Source of the DNA: Alteromonas stellipolaris
GTDB taxonomy: Bacteria; Pseudomonadota; Gammaproteobacteria; Enterobacterales; Alteromonadaceae
Reading direction: 5' to 3'
DNA length: 64,000 nucleotides
Assembly (NCBI RefSeq): GCF_001562115.1
Contig: NZ_CP013926.1
Span: forward strand, 2,294,001 to 2,358,000
Shown here piece after piece: positions 1-9,738 of this stretch. Under the pieces are notes generated by a model. The model did no database searches. It was given only the letters and a program-made list of their open reading frames with translations, and was not told the origin of the DNA. Within the stretch, counting starts at the first letter, position 1, and each line of letters starts with the position of its first letter. The position numbers and the translations under genes were made by a program.

Positions 1-1963
1 TAATTTCTGCCATACTGTTTCGCGCATTCACCATCCAGCGAATTTTCTCATGCAACTGCTGCTGGCCTTCGGGCTTCAAAATATTGACAGGTTTGTCAGC
101 ACCATCAAATTGAAGCTGAGTTTTGGTTGACTCTGCTCGAACTTGGTTATTTTCATTCATGTGAGAATCGATACTGACTAACTCACTTTGCAATACCTGA
201 TGAGCGCTTTGTTGGGTACCGTTTACCAATTGCATAAACTGTCCGGCTAGCGCATCCGTTTGCCCCGCAACATTCTGCATTTGAGTTTGTGTTAACCCTG
301 CTTCAGAGGCTGCATCGGCTACAAGTGCCGAAAGATCTATGCCTGGCTCACGCCCTTGAGCGACTTGTTGCTGAAACTCGTTTATACCAGCAATCAGGTT
401 TGATTTAACCGCTTGTTGCTGGGCTGCGGTGGTCGCTGTAGGCAAAGATGCCGCTACCCGCTCGGCAAATGCTTCAGTCGCTTTTTGTGCACTTTCTGGT
501 GACATCATCGCGAGTGACTGCAGCAAAGATTCACCCTGGCTATCGGTAAGTACATCGCTAGCTTCGGTAGAGACTGTATCGATAGGGTTGTTATTCGTTT
601 GCGTTGATGCAGTAGATTGGCCTGAAACACCATTGGCTAACGCTGCATTTAGCGCCTCTTTGGTGTCAGTTTGCCCAGCAATTTGTTCTTGAAGAAGACT
701 TAATACTAATGCCTCATCGGCACTCAAGGCTTGTTCATCTACTGCTTCTTGTTCGGACAAGAGCGCTTGTTCGGCATGTTGTGCCTGAGTATCAGAGCTT
801 TCTTCACCATTTTCGCTTGCATCACCTAAAAACTGCGCAAGCAGGTTAGCTAAGGGATCAACACTTTCCGACTGCCCTGCATCAACTTCGCTTGTTGCAG
901 CGTTTTCATTAGCTTTAGCCAATAGCGCAGCGGTGAGTGCTTTTACTGCTTCTAAGGTTTCTTTACTAAGCGCTTCTCCGGCATCTTGACTAAGTTCGTC
1001 ACCGGTTTGACTCTCAAGCAAGCTCATTAGATAAGCCGTTATTTCCGTTGCTGAGCTTGCATCAACATCGTCCGGAAGACTCGTTGCGGTTAATGCACCG
1101 TTTACCCCGGCATTGCTTTCGTTGCTGCCGTTATTTAACGCCAACGCACTTAGTACGTCTTCGCTCATCAACTCATTACCCGCTAGCAAAGCTTGTGCTG
1201 ATTGCTTCGCAGCTAATTCGGCATCCTCTATCCCGCCAGCGTTTAATAAATCATCGATACTGGCCGTGTTACTGCTAGCCTCGGCATCTGAAGAAACCTC
1301 AGCGTCACTAGAAGCACCTATCATTGATGTTACATACTCAATCCAGTCTGTGGAGCTTTCGCTATCCCCGCTTCCAATACTCGTTAACTCTTCGGGTGGT
1401 AAATCGATATGGCCGCCAAAGAAGTCTTTCTTAGTTTGGCCGTTATTTTCACCGATGTTTTCACCATTATTTAGGCCATCGTCTTTACCGCCTTTGTTTG
1501 CATCAGCGTCAATTCGACGTGCCTGCGCATCAGCAATGTCAGTATTTGCCGATTCATCCGTGTCTTCGCCAGGTGGGGCTACATCCCCCACTTCGCCTTT
1601 ATTGCCTGTTTGGTCCGCTTGATCGCCATTTCGCGCTTGCGCTTCATCATCTTTTACCGGAGGTAAGTCAACATTTCCTTCCTCTGGGTCAACCGAGCGG
1701 TTATTAGCCGATTTCTTTTCGATAGCAGGGTTTGCACTGTCGTTTACCGAGGCACTTGCGTGTCGCGATGAATGACTTCTGTTTTGAGCGTCAAGAGACT
1801 TTGCATTTGACTCTTTTGCTTGAATATAGGCAGCTTCAAACGCTTTGTTATTCTGCGATGAATCTTCTGCACCCATTCCAGCTTCTACGGCTTTTGCCGT
1901 TGACGAAGCAGAGAAAGGCAATGCGGCAATGTCTGTTTTTTGTGCGGCAACTTGTTGCATCAT
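1..1963 (-). CDS. fliK: Flagellar hook-length control protein FliK (C-terminus cut by window edge)
   Basis: FliK is secreted through the flagellar export gate, measures hook length and switches export from hook to filament substrates. The visible 654 codons start at tandem ATG codons (MMQQVAAQK) after an AGGA-type ribosome site. The body is long, acidic and low in complexity, rich in Ala, Ser, Asp, Glu and Asn, typical of the FliK ruler region. Near the window edge the protein reads KIRWMVNARNSMAEI, the opening of the conserved FliK C-terminal domain, so the remaining C-terminal domain lies outside the window. It follows fliJ on the same strand and has its own sigma54-like site at 2134-2149. 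Identity rests on position plus this C-terminal motif. Confidence 0.9.
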   Translation of the reverse strand, partial: MMQQVAAQKTDIAALPFSASSTAKAVEAGMGAEDSSQNNKAFEAAYIQAKESNAKSLDAQNRSHSSRHASASVNDSANPAIEKKSANNRSVDPEEGNVDLPPVKDDEAQARNGDQADQTGNKGEVGDVAPPGEDTDESANTDIADAQARRIDADANKGGKDDGLNNGENIGENNGQTKKDFFGGHIDLPPEELTSIGSGDSESSTDWIEYVTSMIGASSDAEVSSDAEASSNTASIDDLLNAGGIEDAELAAKQSAQALLAGNELMSEDVLSALALNNGSNESNAGVNGALTATSLPDDVDASSATEITAYLMSLLESQTGDELSQDAGEALSKETLEAVKALTAALLAKANENAATSEVDAGQSESVDPLANLLAQFLGDASENGEESSDTQAQHAEQALLSEQEAVDEQALSADEALVLSLLQEQIAGQTDTKEALNAALANGVSGQSTASTQTNNNPIDTVSTEASDVLTDSQGESLLQSLAMMSPESAQKATEAFAERVAASLPTATTAAQQQAVKSNLIAGINEFQQQVAQGREPGIDLSALVADAASEAGLTQTQMQNVAGQTDALAGQFMQLVNGTQQSAHQVLQSELVSIDSHMNENNQVRAESTKTQLQFDGADKPVNILKPEGQQQLHEKIRWMVNARNSMAEI

Positions 1964-2133
1964 ATTTTTACCGTCCTGCTATGACTTTAAAAGTCAGAAC
2001 CATGAAAACCCAGATTGAATCGTTTGGTCTCTACAACCCAGTGTCCGAGGGCTGCAGGCCGACACTTAGCTTAGAAAAGCTGCCATATCGGCATTCAAAT
2101 TAGGCGTATAAACACATTAATGATTAACGAATT

Positions 2134-2149
2134 TGCAAAGAGTGTTCCA
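2134..2149 (-). promoter_or_regulatory. Candidate sigma54 promoter for fliK
   Basis: Read on the minus strand the site is TGGAACACTCTTTGCA, with GG and GC ten bases apart as sigma54 (RpoN) requires and a good match to TGGCAC-N5-TTGCA. It lies about 170 bases ahead of the fliK start, suggesting that fliK can be transcribed apart from fliE-J. Confidence 0.65.
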
Positions 2150-2243
2150 CTGTGGAGATTAAACGACGAGGTATTTAAAAAATCGAAAGGATTGAAAGAC
2201 TTGGGGTAACTGACTTGGGGTGAATGAAAATAAGATAAACTGA

Positions 2244-2690
2244 CTAGAAAAAAGTTTTTCCACTCCTAAAAAATTTCTGCGTGGCAAATTCGTCCATCAT
2301 AGCTTGTTCTGCTCTAGCTTCTTTTGCCACTTTAGCTAAATGACGTTTATTAAGTAACAACTCTACTGCCTTTACTTTTTGCTGCTGCTTTAGCCAAAGC
2401 TGTTTACGCTGGTCGGCGGCCATATTTGCTTGTGCAATGACATTCATTTGCTGCTCACAGGCCTTATCTAATTTGCCTACAAACGACAAATGCTGTTGAT
2501 AATGGGTAGCAGTTACACCCGCTTTGCCGGTTTGCTGAATGCCCTTTAAGTAATCAATTCTATATTGCTCAAGGCTGGTGAGCTTTTGTTTCTGTTGCAT
2601 CACATTTTGCTGTGCTTGTTGGAACATTTGGGCAATGCGTTGCTCTCTTTCTCGTTCAAATTCAGCGAGGCGTTCTAATTGTTTAGACAT
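2244..2690 (-). CDS. fliJ: Flagellar export chaperone FliJ
   Basis: FliJ is the small coiled-coil stalk protein of the type III flagellar export apparatus. It sits in the FliI ATPase ring and helps recycle chaperones. The 148-residue protein is almost wholly helical, very rich in Gln, Lys, Glu and Ala, with heptad-like spacing. This fits the usual FliJ length of about 147. It starts at ATG 6 bases after the fliI stop, with AAGGG just upstream overlapping the end of fliI, so the two are likely translationally coupled. FliJ sequences diverge fast, so the call relies on size, composition and the fliH-fliI-fliJ-fliK order. Confidence 0.9.
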   Translation of the reverse strand: MSKQLERLAEFEREREQRIAQMFQQAQQNVMQQKQKLTSLEQYRIDYLKGIQQTGKAGVTATHYQQHLSFVGKLDKACEQQMNVIAQANMAADQRKQLWLKQQQKVKAVELLLNKRHLAKVAKEARAEQAMMDEFATQKFFRSGKTFF

Positions 2691-2696
2691 AATTGA

Positions 2697-4031
2697 TTAC
2701 CCTTGCCCTAAGCCTTTCGCTAATGCAGCCATGCCTTCTAGACATTCATCGTAAGGCAATACATTCTTCATGCCTTGTTGCAGGAATGCATTAATTGCAG
2801 GCTCTGCACGAATGGCTAAATCGATACGAGGATCTGAACCTTTGGCATAAGCACCAATGGATATAAGATCTTGGTTTTGTTTATAGTTTGAATAAACTTG
2901 CCTTACTCTGCGTGCCATTTGTTGATGTTCATCGCTGACCACCATAGGCATAACACGGCTAATAGACGCTTCAATATCGATGGCAGGGTAATGACCGCTA
3001 TCGGCGAGGGTCCGTGATAACACAACGTGGCCATCTAAAATAGCCCGTGCGGCATCGGCAATGGGATCTTGTAAATCGTCACCTTCGGTAAGTACCGTGT
3101 AAAAGGCGGTGATAGAACCTTGTTTCTCACTTCCGTTACCCGCCCTTTCTACCAATGCAGGTAATCGGGCAAATACCGAGGGCGGATACCCTTTTGTGGC
3201 GGGAGGCTCACCCACCGCTAATGCAATTTCACGTTGGGCCATGGCATAGCGAGTTAAAGAATCGATAAGTAGTAGAACTTTTAAGCCCTGATCGCGAAAG
3301 TATTCAGCAATCGTGACTGCCGTTTCGCAGCCCTTCAAGCGCATTAACGGTGAAGTATCGGCCGGCGCTGCTACCACAACCGCACGGGCGCGCTCTTCTT
3401 CGGTTAAGATATCGTGAATAAACTCTTTTACTTCTCGGCCCCGCTCTCCCACTAAGCCAACCACAACCACATCGGCTTCGCAGCCTCGGGTCATCATACC
3501 GAGCAAAACACTTTTCCCCACGCCGCTACCTGCAAAAAGCCCCATGCGTTGACCTACGCCAACGGTATTTAGCGCGTTAATAGCGCGAACACCGACATCC
3601 ATAGGCTGAGTAATAGCGCGGCGAATTAACGGGTTGATAGGAGGGCGCGTAGTAGGTACGCGGGTTTCAGTTTGAATTTCGCCAAGCCCATCCAGCGGGT
3701 TGCCGTTGCCATCCACCACACGACCCAATAGTCCCATGCCAACGGCAAGGCCACTTTGTCGGTTCAGCGGCATAACCCGACTCCCAGGTACAATGCCCCG
3801 CACTGCTTCGGTGGGCATGAGGTAAGTAATATCGGCGCCAAACCCCACCACTTCAGCCTCAATTTCGCCTTCAATGGTTTGCACAAGGCACTGGCTACCG
3901 ACGGGTAGTTGGCACCCAACTGCTTCCAGAGTAAGGCCTATGCCTCTGACAAGTTTACCCGCCGCCACAATAGGCGGTGACGTAACTTGCTTCTGCAAGC
4001 TGTCGAAATGCGCATGCCAAGGGCTAGTCAT
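2697..4031 (-). CDS. fliI: Flagellum-specific ATPase FliI
   Basis: FliI is the F1-beta-like ATPase that powers delivery of substrates to the flagellar export gate at the cytoplasmic face of the basal body. The 444-residue protein has the usual length. The Walker A loop GSGVGKS lies near residues 168-174 and the Walker B stretch LLLIDS near 253-258, followed by the family signature around [18 protein letters not shown]. The ATG overlaps the end of fliH by 8 bases, indicating tight coupling. Nothing is missing from the catalytic core. Confidence 0.97.
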   Translation of the reverse strand: MTSPWHAHFDSLQKQVTSPPIVAAGKLVRGIGLTLEAVGCQLPVGSQCLVQTIEGEIEAEVVGFGADITYLMPTEAVRGIVPGSRVMPLNRQSGLAVGMGLLGRVVDGNGNPLDGLGEIQTETRVPTTRPPINPLIRRAITQPMDVGVRAINALNTVGVGQRMGLFAGSGVGKSVLLGMMTRGCEADVVVVGLVGERGREVKEFIHDILTEEERARAVVVAAPADTSPLMRLKGCETAVTIAEYFRDQGLKVLLLIDSLTRYAMAQREIALAVGEPPATKGYPPSVFARLPALVERAGNGSEKQGSITAFYTVLTEGDDLQDPIADAARAILDGHVVLSRTLADSGHYPAIDIEASISRVMPMVVSDEHQQMARRVRQVYSNYKQNQDLISIGAYAKGSDPRIDLAIRAEPAINAFLQQGMKNVLPYDECLEGMAALAKGLGQG

Positions 4032-4809
4032 CTGATAAACCCTGATTCACCATAAATTTGTCAATCACATCGCGACAACGGCGTTCAATGGAAACATCTA
4101 CGGCATTTTGTTCAGTCGCAATATCACAGCCACCTCGCTCCATAGTAGGCGCTTCAATGAACTGCCAATCTTTCTCTTTTAACGTAGCTTCGGAATAATG
4201 TTCGGTAACTAGCGCTATATCATCCGGATGCATATGAATTTGATACCGAGTTTGATTGACTGGCAGAGCTTTCATTCCTTCGCTAAGCGCTTGTAAAATC
4301 ACTTGATGATTCGACGAAATTTCGGTTTTTATTACAGATTTGGCAAGAGTAACTGCAAGCTTAACTAGCTGATCGCGGGTTTCGTCGTTAGCTTGTGATA
4401 ATGGCGTATGAAGTTTTTCAATAAGTTGCTGCCAAACTTCAACTTGCGAAGAAATTATGCCCTTACCTTCTTCTAATCCTTGCTCAAGCCCCTCAGCATG
4501 ACCAGATTCACGACCTTCATTAAGTCCTAGCTCTAGGCCTTCCGCTTTCCCTTCTTCGAAACCTTGCGCCTTGCCTTGTCCGTAGCCTTCATCGTGAGCA
4601 GCTTGTCTAATAGCTTCAATTTCTTGTGCAGTAGGAGGAAGGATTTCAGCTTCTTCCTCTTCTGGTGGCTCGTATTTCCAATCTGAACGGAAATTTAGCG
4701 CGTTGGTTTTGTCTTTATCTTGTGGCTTTTCGGGCTGTTCAACGAAGGGCAAATCCCAAGGTTTTGCATCACTTAATTCGTCGTCGCTGAAGCCTTTATT
4801 TGATGACAT
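4024..4809 (-). CDS. fliH: Flagellar assembly protein FliH
   Basis: FliH binds and holds back the FliI ATPase and links it to the C-ring protein FliN. The N-terminal third is acidic and probably disordered. Residues about 74-116 carry a run of glycines spaced every four residues ([17 protein letters not shown] and onward), the GxxxG repeat typical of FliH. The C-terminal part has the FliH/YscL fold and the conserved VDVSIERR. I place the start at the ATG at 4809, because the codon before it is only a TTG. The gap to fliG contains a hairpin. Confidence 0.93.
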   Translation of the reverse strand: MSSNKGFSDDELSDAKPWDLPFVEQPEKPQDKDKTNALNFRSDWKYEPPEEEEAEILPPTAQEIEAIRQAAHDEGYGQGKAQGFEEGKAEGLELGLNEGRESGHAEGLEQGLEEGKGIISSQVEVWQQLIEKLHTPLSQANDETRDQLVKLAVTLAKSVIKTEISSNHQVILQALSEGMKALPVNQTRYQIHMHPDDIALVTEHYSEATLKEKDWQFIEAPTMERGGCDIATEQNAVDVSIERRCRDVIDKFMVNQGLSDD

Positions 4810-4833
4810 CAATCTACCCAGGTAACGTTCATG

Positions 4834-4862
4834 AGGCCTTTAGCAAACTAGTGCAAAGGCCT
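4834..4862 (-). other. Hairpin in the fliG-fliH spacer
   Basis: A perfect 8-base inverted repeat, AGGCCTTT and AAAGGCCT, flanks a 13-base loop in the 84-base gap between fliG and fliH. No T-run follows it on the minus strand, so it is not a standard terminator. It may be an mRNA stability or processing hairpin that sets the fliG to fliH ratio. This role is inference. Confidence 0.5.
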
Positions 4863-4896
4863 ATTTTAACCACAATAGCGAATAAATAATGAAGGG

Positions 4897-5937
4897 TTAT
4901 AAGAACTCTTCACCGCCTCCGCCGCCCAGCATAATTTCACCTGAATCGGAAAGTCTTCTGGCAACAGAGAGAATTTCTTTCTGTGCAGTTTCAACTTCAG
5001 ATATACGTACAGGCCCCAAGGCTTCAAGGTCGTCGTTAAGCATTTCTGCCGCACGCTTCGACATGTTTTTCAAAATCTTGTTCTTAAGCTCTTCGTCCGC
5101 ACCTTTAATCGACTTAAGCAGCGCATCTTGTTGCACTTCGCGCAAGATAGCTTGAATACCTTTGTCGTCTACATCGACTAAGTTGTCGAATACGAACATG
5201 AGATCTTGGATTTGTTGACTCATTTCTTCGTCTTGTTCACGGATAGCATCCATCAACTGACCTTCAATAGCGGTATCAAGGTAGTTCATGATGTTCGCAG
5301 CAGATTTCAGGCCGCCCATTTTAGCGGCTTGCGTACCCGCTTGACCGGCGAATTGTTTCTCCATGATTTCGTTAAGCTCTTGCAGTGCAGCAGGCTGAAC
5401 TTCTTCAAGATTCGCAATACGCATAAGTAAGTCTAAGCGTACTTTTTCTGGGAACTGTGCCAATATTTCGGCACTCTGTTCTGGCTCTAAGTACGACAAT
5501 ACAATGGTTTGAATCTGAGGATGTTCGTTTCGGATGATACTGGCTACTTGCTTCGAGTCCATCCACTTCAACGAATCGAGACCTTTCGCTCCACTTCCCA
5601 TCAGAATTTGGTCAATTAAGTTAGCCGCTTTATCTTCACCTAATGCAGCGGTAAGGGCGCGCTTAACAAAGTCTTGGCTTTGGAAGCCGATGGTACTGTA
5701 GTTTTGAATCTCTTCAATAAAGTGTTTATGCACAGACGTAATTTTTGTCTGTGTCATATCATCCACTTTAGCCATCTCAGAACCCAGCTTTTGAACTTGC
5801 TTTGGCTCAAGATGTTTTAAAATTTGTGCAGCGTCTTCTTCAGACAAACTCAGAAGCAAGATGGCGGCTTTTTCAACCCCTTCTAGCTTACTGACGTCAT
5901 AGGACGCTTCTTCTGTAGTGGCAAGTTCTTCAGCCAT
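4897..5937 (-). CDS. fliG: Flagellar motor switch protein FliG
   Basis: FliG forms the rotor ring under the MS-ring. It contacts FliF, FliM and the stator and so generates torque. The protein is 346 residues, against about 331-350 for the family. The middle domain contains the EHPQ motif at residues 138-141. The C-terminal torque helix region reads NDDLEALGPVRISEVETAQK, with the conserved charged residues in place. It ends in a short glycine-rich tail (LGGGGGEEFL). It starts 13 bases after fliF in the fliEFGHIJ operon. Confidence 0.97.
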   Translation of the reverse strand: MAEELATTEEASYDVSKLEGVEKAAILLLSLSEEDAAQILKHLEPKQVQKLGSEMAKVDDMTQTKITSVHKHFIEEIQNYSTIGFQSQDFVKRALTAALGEDKAANLIDQILMGSGAKGLDSLKWMDSKQVASIIRNEHPQIQTIVLSYLEPEQSAEILAQFPEKVRLDLLMRIANLEEVQPAALQELNEIMEKQFAGQAGTQAAKMGGLKSAANIMNYLDTAIEGQLMDAIREQDEEMSQQIQDLMFVFDNLVDVDDKGIQAILREVQQDALLKSIKGADEELKNKILKNMSKRAAEMLNDDLEALGPVRISEVETAQKEILSVARRLSDSGEIMLGGGGGEEFL

Positions 5938-5950
5938 AATACGCTCTCAC

Positions 5951-7645
5951 TTACTCATCTTGCATCAGCCAGCCCTTAACAACTTGGGCTGACAATTCAG
6001 GCTCGTTCGCAACCAGTGCACGAACCGCTTTTAATACGTCTTCATCTTTATGTAAATCTGGCAGCATCAGTGAACCATCTGCCGCAAAGCCCACTTGACC
6101 TTCATCGAAATCAGTAGACAACATACTAATGGTTTCGTCACCAAGATCTAGGCCCTCGTCTGCATCAAAGTCATCCGCTTCTTTCGACTCATCAGGGTTA
6201 ATCAAGCGACGTAGCATTGGTCTTATCACAAAGATGATAAGCACGATAATAACCAAACCACCAATGACTAGCTTAAGTATAGGCAAAAATGCAGGCTGTT
6301 CCCATATTGGCGCATCTTCAATAATACCATCATCCATACGGGTGAAAGGAACACTGACGACTTCCAACGAGTCGCCACGGGTCACGTCAAACCCAACACC
6401 ACCTTGTAATAAACGGCGAATGTTTAACAAGGCTTCTTGATTACGAGGCTCTGCCGAGGTAGTGCCATCTTCACCAGCAACTTGAAGATAGTCTACCGCC
6501 ACAGATACGCTTAACCGGCGGATTACGCCACTTTGTTTTTTGGTATGACTAATGGTGGTGTCCAGCTCGTAGTTTCGAGTAGAAACTTTCGATGTGCTGC
6601 CTGGCAACGTAGCTTGTGCACCAGTGGTCGCATTTTCGGGAATGTTTGAATCTAGCGGAGGTTGGTTAGTTAGCGCACCAGGAATACCCATGGCACCGCC
6701 ACCTACACTATTTTGTTCGTTAATCATTTCACTACGAACAGCCGGTAAATCAGGATTATAGCTACGCTGAGTTTGCTCAAGTGCAGTAAAGTCCATACTA
6801 ACATCCGCTTGCGCGGTGTAATTACCTATACCTAGAACTGGAATAAGAATGGCATCAATTTTTTCTAGATATTCTTGTTCACGCTGTCTTTCGATTTCAT
6901 ATTCTTTGCGTGCTCGAGCGCTTAGTGAGTCTTGAGAACCCGAATTTAGTAATCGACCATTGCTATCGGTAACTGTTACCGCAGAAGGCTCCATGTTTTG
7001 TACCGCTGACGCCACGATATCAATAACGGAATCAACTTCCTCTCCGGCAATCACCTTGCCGCGCTTAGCAGTAAGTACTACAGTAGCAGAGGCTTTTTTC
7101 TCACGACGAGCAAATACATTCTCTTTTGGCATCGCCAATAGAACCCGTGCTTTTTGTATACTTGAGATATCTTCAATAGTGGCAGCGATTTGTTGCTCAC
7201 GGGCGTGTTTCAAGCGTTCCATCTCTACCCGCTGGCTTACCCCGAATCCCATGTCCTGCATGATAATATCGGTTCCAGCATCGGAAGAGCCGGTTAAGCC
7301 CTGACGCGTCATGCCCAAGCGTATAGTTTGAAATTCATCGCTTCGAACGTATACCGTATTCCCCTCTAAACGATATTCGATTTGGTTAGCGTCCATATAA
7401 TCCAAGGTTTCAATAAGCTCTTGGGTTTCCATTTTTGCTAACGGACGAAAATCAGGCTCTTGTGCCCAAATTAATATGAAGACTGCAATGGCGACACATA
7501 TAACAAGCACTACCACTAACGCCATTTGGCGCATCATGTCTGCACTGCCTAAGGTATCCATGAATCCTGATTTATTCTCAGGCTCGCTATCGTTACCCAT
7601 AGATGGGTCGTTAACGGTCAAATTTGTGCCTGTTGCTTCAGCCAT
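5951..7645 (-). CDS. fliF: Flagellar MS-ring protein FliF
   Basis: FliF builds the MS-ring in the inner membrane, the base on which rod, switch and export gate assemble. The 564-residue protein has one membrane helix near residues 38-65 and a second near 447-475. Between them is the large periplasmic ring-building region, including the YscJ-like segment (VYVRSDEFQTIRLGMTRQGL). The cytoplasmic tail is acidic and ends in VKGWLMQDE, the FliG-binding part. It follows fliE by 12 bases and precedes fliG by 13 bases. Confidence 0.97.
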   Translation of the reverse strand: MAEATGTNLTVNDPSMGNDSEPENKSGFMDTLGSADMMRQMALVVVLVICVAIAVFILIWAQEPDFRPLAKMETQELIETLDYMDANQIEYRLEGNTVYVRSDEFQTIRLGMTRQGLTGSSDAGTDIIMQDMGFGVSQRVEMERLKHAREQQIAATIEDISSIQKARVLLAMPKENVFARREKKASATVVLTAKRGKVIAGEEVDSVIDIVASAVQNMEPSAVTVTDSNGRLLNSGSQDSLSARARKEYEIERQREQEYLEKIDAILIPVLGIGNYTAQADVSMDFTALEQTQRSYNPDLPAVRSEMINEQNSVGGGAMGIPGALTNQPPLDSNIPENATTGAQATLPGSTSKVSTRNYELDTTISHTKKQSGVIRRLSVSVAVDYLQVAGEDGTTSAEPRNQEALLNIRRLLQGGVGFDVTRGDSLEVVSVPFTRMDDGIIEDAPIWEQPAFLPILKLVIGGLVIIVLIIFVIRPMLRRLINPDESKEADDFDADEGLDLGDETISMLSTDFDEGQVGFAADGSLMLPDLHKDEDVLKAVRALVANEPELSAQVVKGWLMQDE

Positions 7646-7657
7646 GACTTACTCCAA

Positions 7658-7987
7658 CTACACCGGCATGTTCATAATGGTTTTATACGCTTCAAGTACC
7701 TTGTTACGTACTTGCACTGTGGCCTCAAAAGCTATGCCTGCCTTTTCTTTAGTTAGCATAACTTCGGCAAGGCTTAGTGACTTATCACCCATTTCAAACC
7801 GCTGCTGTAAATCTTTAGATTCTAATTGCATGCCATTAACCCCATCTACCGCTTGCTTAAGCATGGTAGAGAACTCGTTGGCCGAGGGATTAATCTCGTT
7901 TGATGGTTGAAGTTCGTTTGCAGGCATACGAGTTTGCCCAATCATGCTTTGCATTTCTTGGTACAAACTATTGGCTTTAACGTCCAT
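7658..7987 (-). CDS. fliE: Flagellar hook-basal body protein FliE
   Basis: FliE is the small export-dependent protein joining the MS-ring to the rod. I start it at ATG 7987 (MDVKANSLYQEMQ), which has a strong AAGGAG seven bases upstream. A longer reading from a TTG at 8032 adds 15 unlikely residues. The resulting 109 residues match the usual FliE length. The C-terminus has the family pattern around LSLAEVMLTKEKAGIAFEA and ends YKTIMNMPV. It is the first gene of the fliEFGHIJ operon, with a sigma54 site at 8062-8077. Confidence 0.95.
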   Translation of the reverse strand: MDVKANSLYQEMQSMIGQTRMPANELQPSNEINPSANEFSTMLKQAVDGVNGMQLESKDLQQRFEMGDKSLSLAEVMLTKEKAGIAFEATVQVRNKVLEAYKTIMNMPV

Positions 7988-8061
7988 AACCACTCCTTCG
8001 AATGTCGGTGGGGAATTGCCGCTTAACGACAATGCGCTTTAATTACTTATGCTTAGCTATA

Positions 8062-8077
8062 AGCAAGCGGCAAGCCA
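8062..8077 (-). promoter_or_regulatory. Sigma54 promoter for the fliE operon
   Basis: On the minus strand the site reads TGGCTTGCCGCTTGCT. The invariant GG and GC are ten bases apart and both half-sites match the RpoN consensus. It lies about 75 bases ahead of the fliE start. In Vibrio and Shewanella-type cascades this operon is driven by sigma54 with FlrA/FlrC, which fits the flrABC genes next door. The rest of the roughly 390-base gap between fliE and flrC shows only the flrC terminator. Confidence 0.8.
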
Positions 8078-8329
8078 ACTTTAAAACCCACCTAAAATCA
8101 ATTTAAAAACAATAAGTTATGGAGTTTTTCAAGGGGGTTGCCAATTTTATGACAGAGAGGGGAGAATAGCGTCAAGAAAGTGAATAGACGTAAGATTATG
8201 TAAAAACGCGAAGCAAAAATGCTCGGTGGCAGCGCAGAAGGTCTCGCACGTTGCCGTGACGCCCAGTCCAAGCCAGTATAAATACAAGCACAACTGCAAG
8301 TACAATACGAAAAGCACAGCACCTAAAGC

Positions 8330-8356
8330 GTTAAAAATAAGGGGCTAATCGCCCCT
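8330..8356 (-). terminator. Rho-independent terminator after flrC
   Basis: AGGGGC and GCCCCT pair around a 5-base loop (8340-8356). On the minus strand the hairpin is followed by TTATTTTTAA. It sits 24 bases downstream of the flrC stop and separates flrBC from the fliE operon. Confidence 0.8.
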
Positions 8357-8379
8357 CATTACCAAACTAGTTTGAGATG

Positions 8380-9720
8380 TTAGGCCGGTAATTCAATCCC
8401 GTCTTCACGCATTCTAGCTAACTTATAGCGTAAGGTTCGAGGGCTGATACCCAATTTTTCTGCCACATCTTTACGCTTACCATTACATAGAGTAAGTGTA
8501 TCAAGAATGATTTGATGCTCCTGCTGGCGAAGCTCTGAGCCTAAGCGACTATTGTCTTCTGGCTCATCCTGCTTTACTTCCATCTCATCATGCACAGCCA
8601 TATCAATCATTAAGTCACCAGACTCTATGCTGCCGTCTTCACACAGTATAAGTGCCCGCTGAATAACGTTTTCAAGCTCTCGCACGTTACCTGGCCATGT
8701 ATATTGCGCCAATTTGTTTCGTGCAGCTGCACTGAGACGTACATTGCCTAAGCCTTGCACACTTGTGTGACGATTAATAAGGTGTTCCGCTAACGGTACA
8801 ATATCACCTGGACGCTCTGCGAGCGGGCGCCATGTGATAGGGAAAACATTTAGGCGGTAATATAAATCTTCTCGAAAGTTTCCAAGCTCTACCGCTTTAC
8901 GTAAATCTCGGTTACTGGTTGCAATAACCCGTACATCTAATTTAATCGTTTTACGTCCACCAAGCCGCTCTACTTCACGCTCTTGAATAACACGAAGTAG
9001 TTTTGCCTGAAGTGCTAAATCCATTTCGGTAATTTCATCTAATAGCAGTGTACCGCCTTGGGCTTGTTCAAACTTACCGGGGCAAGCTTGAATAGCGCCG
9101 GTAAACGCGCCTTTTTCATAACCAAACAATGTCGCTTCAAGCATATTTTCAGGAATAGCTGCGCAGTTGATTGCCACAAAAGGTGCATCTGCGCGAGAAG
9201 ACTGGTCGTGTATATAGCGGGAAAGTACTTCCTTACCAGAACCACTTGGCCCAAGCACCATCACGGTCGCTTCTGACTTCGCCACTTTTCTTGATAATTC
9301 GAGTAATTTTAAACTAGAAGGGTCAGCCACGATAGGCGTGCAAGATTCGACTTTTTGTGCAGGCGCATAGCGTCCAACAAGATTAAGTAGCACTTCAGGC
9401 GCGAATGGTTTGGACAGATAATCAGTAGCCCCATCTCGCATGGCCTGCACGGCATCATCGATGGTGGCGTACGCTGTCATTAATAACACCGGAAGTTGAG
9501 GGTATTTCGCCTTAATGCTTTTTAATAAAGCAAGGCCACTCATTTCACCCATTTGGATATCACTTACCACAAGATCTATCTTTCTCCCCGCTAATACCAT
9601 TAGCGCAGCCTCGGCACAGTCAGCATCCACAACATCGTAATCGCCTAGTAATAAGGTGTCGTACAACGCTTCGCGTAATCCAGCATCGTCTTCCACGATA
9701 AGAATAGTTGTTTTAGACAT
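8380..9720 (-). CDS. flrC: Sigma54-dependent response regulator FlrC (FleR type)
   Basis: FlrC is the response regulator that, phosphorylated by FlrB, activates sigma54 promoters of basal-body and hook genes. I start at ATG 9720 (MSKTTILIVEDD), with AGGAG eight bases upstream, rather than a TTG 18 bases earlier. The 446 residues show a receiver domain with the phosphorylated Asp at residue 54 (VVSDIQM). An AAA+ domain follows, with Walker A GPSGSGKE near 157-164 and the sigma54 contact loop GAFTGA near 204-209. A Fis-type helix-turn-helix ends the protein. It begins just after flrB. Confidence 0.95.
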   Translation of the reverse strand: MSKTTILIVEDDAGLREALYDTLLLGDYDVVDADCAEAALMVLAGRKIDLVVSDIQMGEMSGLALLKSIKAKYPQLPVLLMTAYATIDDAVQAMRDGATDYLSKPFAPEVLLNLVGRYAPAQKVESCTPIVADPSSLKLLELSRKVAKSEATVMVLGPSGSGKEVLSRYIHDQSSRADAPFVAINCAAIPENMLEATLFGYEKGAFTGAIQACPGKFEQAQGGTLLLDEITEMDLALQAKLLRVIQEREVERLGGRKTIKLDVRVIATSNRDLRKAVELGNFREDLYYRLNVFPITWRPLAERPGDIVPLAEHLINRHTSVQGLGNVRLSAAARNKLAQYTWPGNVRELENVIQRALILCEDGSIESGDLMIDMAVHDEMEVKQDEPEDNSRLGSELRQQEHQIILDTLTLCNGKRKDVAEKLGISPRTLRYKLARMREDGIELPA

Positions 9721-9738
9721 TTCTAATTCTCCTAGCAA

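Noticed and set aside
429..2103. Several plus-strand open frames opposite fliK
   Set aside because: They are antisense shadows of a continuous minus-strand FliK frame; they have Pro/Ser/Leu-rich, low-complexity translations and no ribosome sites.
2198..2221. Two copies of GACTTGGGGT in the fliJ-fliK spacer
   Set aside because: Only two copies 14 bases apart with no link to a start or hairpin; probably chance.
8098..8322. A 74-codon minus-strand open frame in the fliE-flrC gap
   Set aside because: Cys-rich translation without homology, no ribosome site, and it crosses promoter and intergenic sequence.
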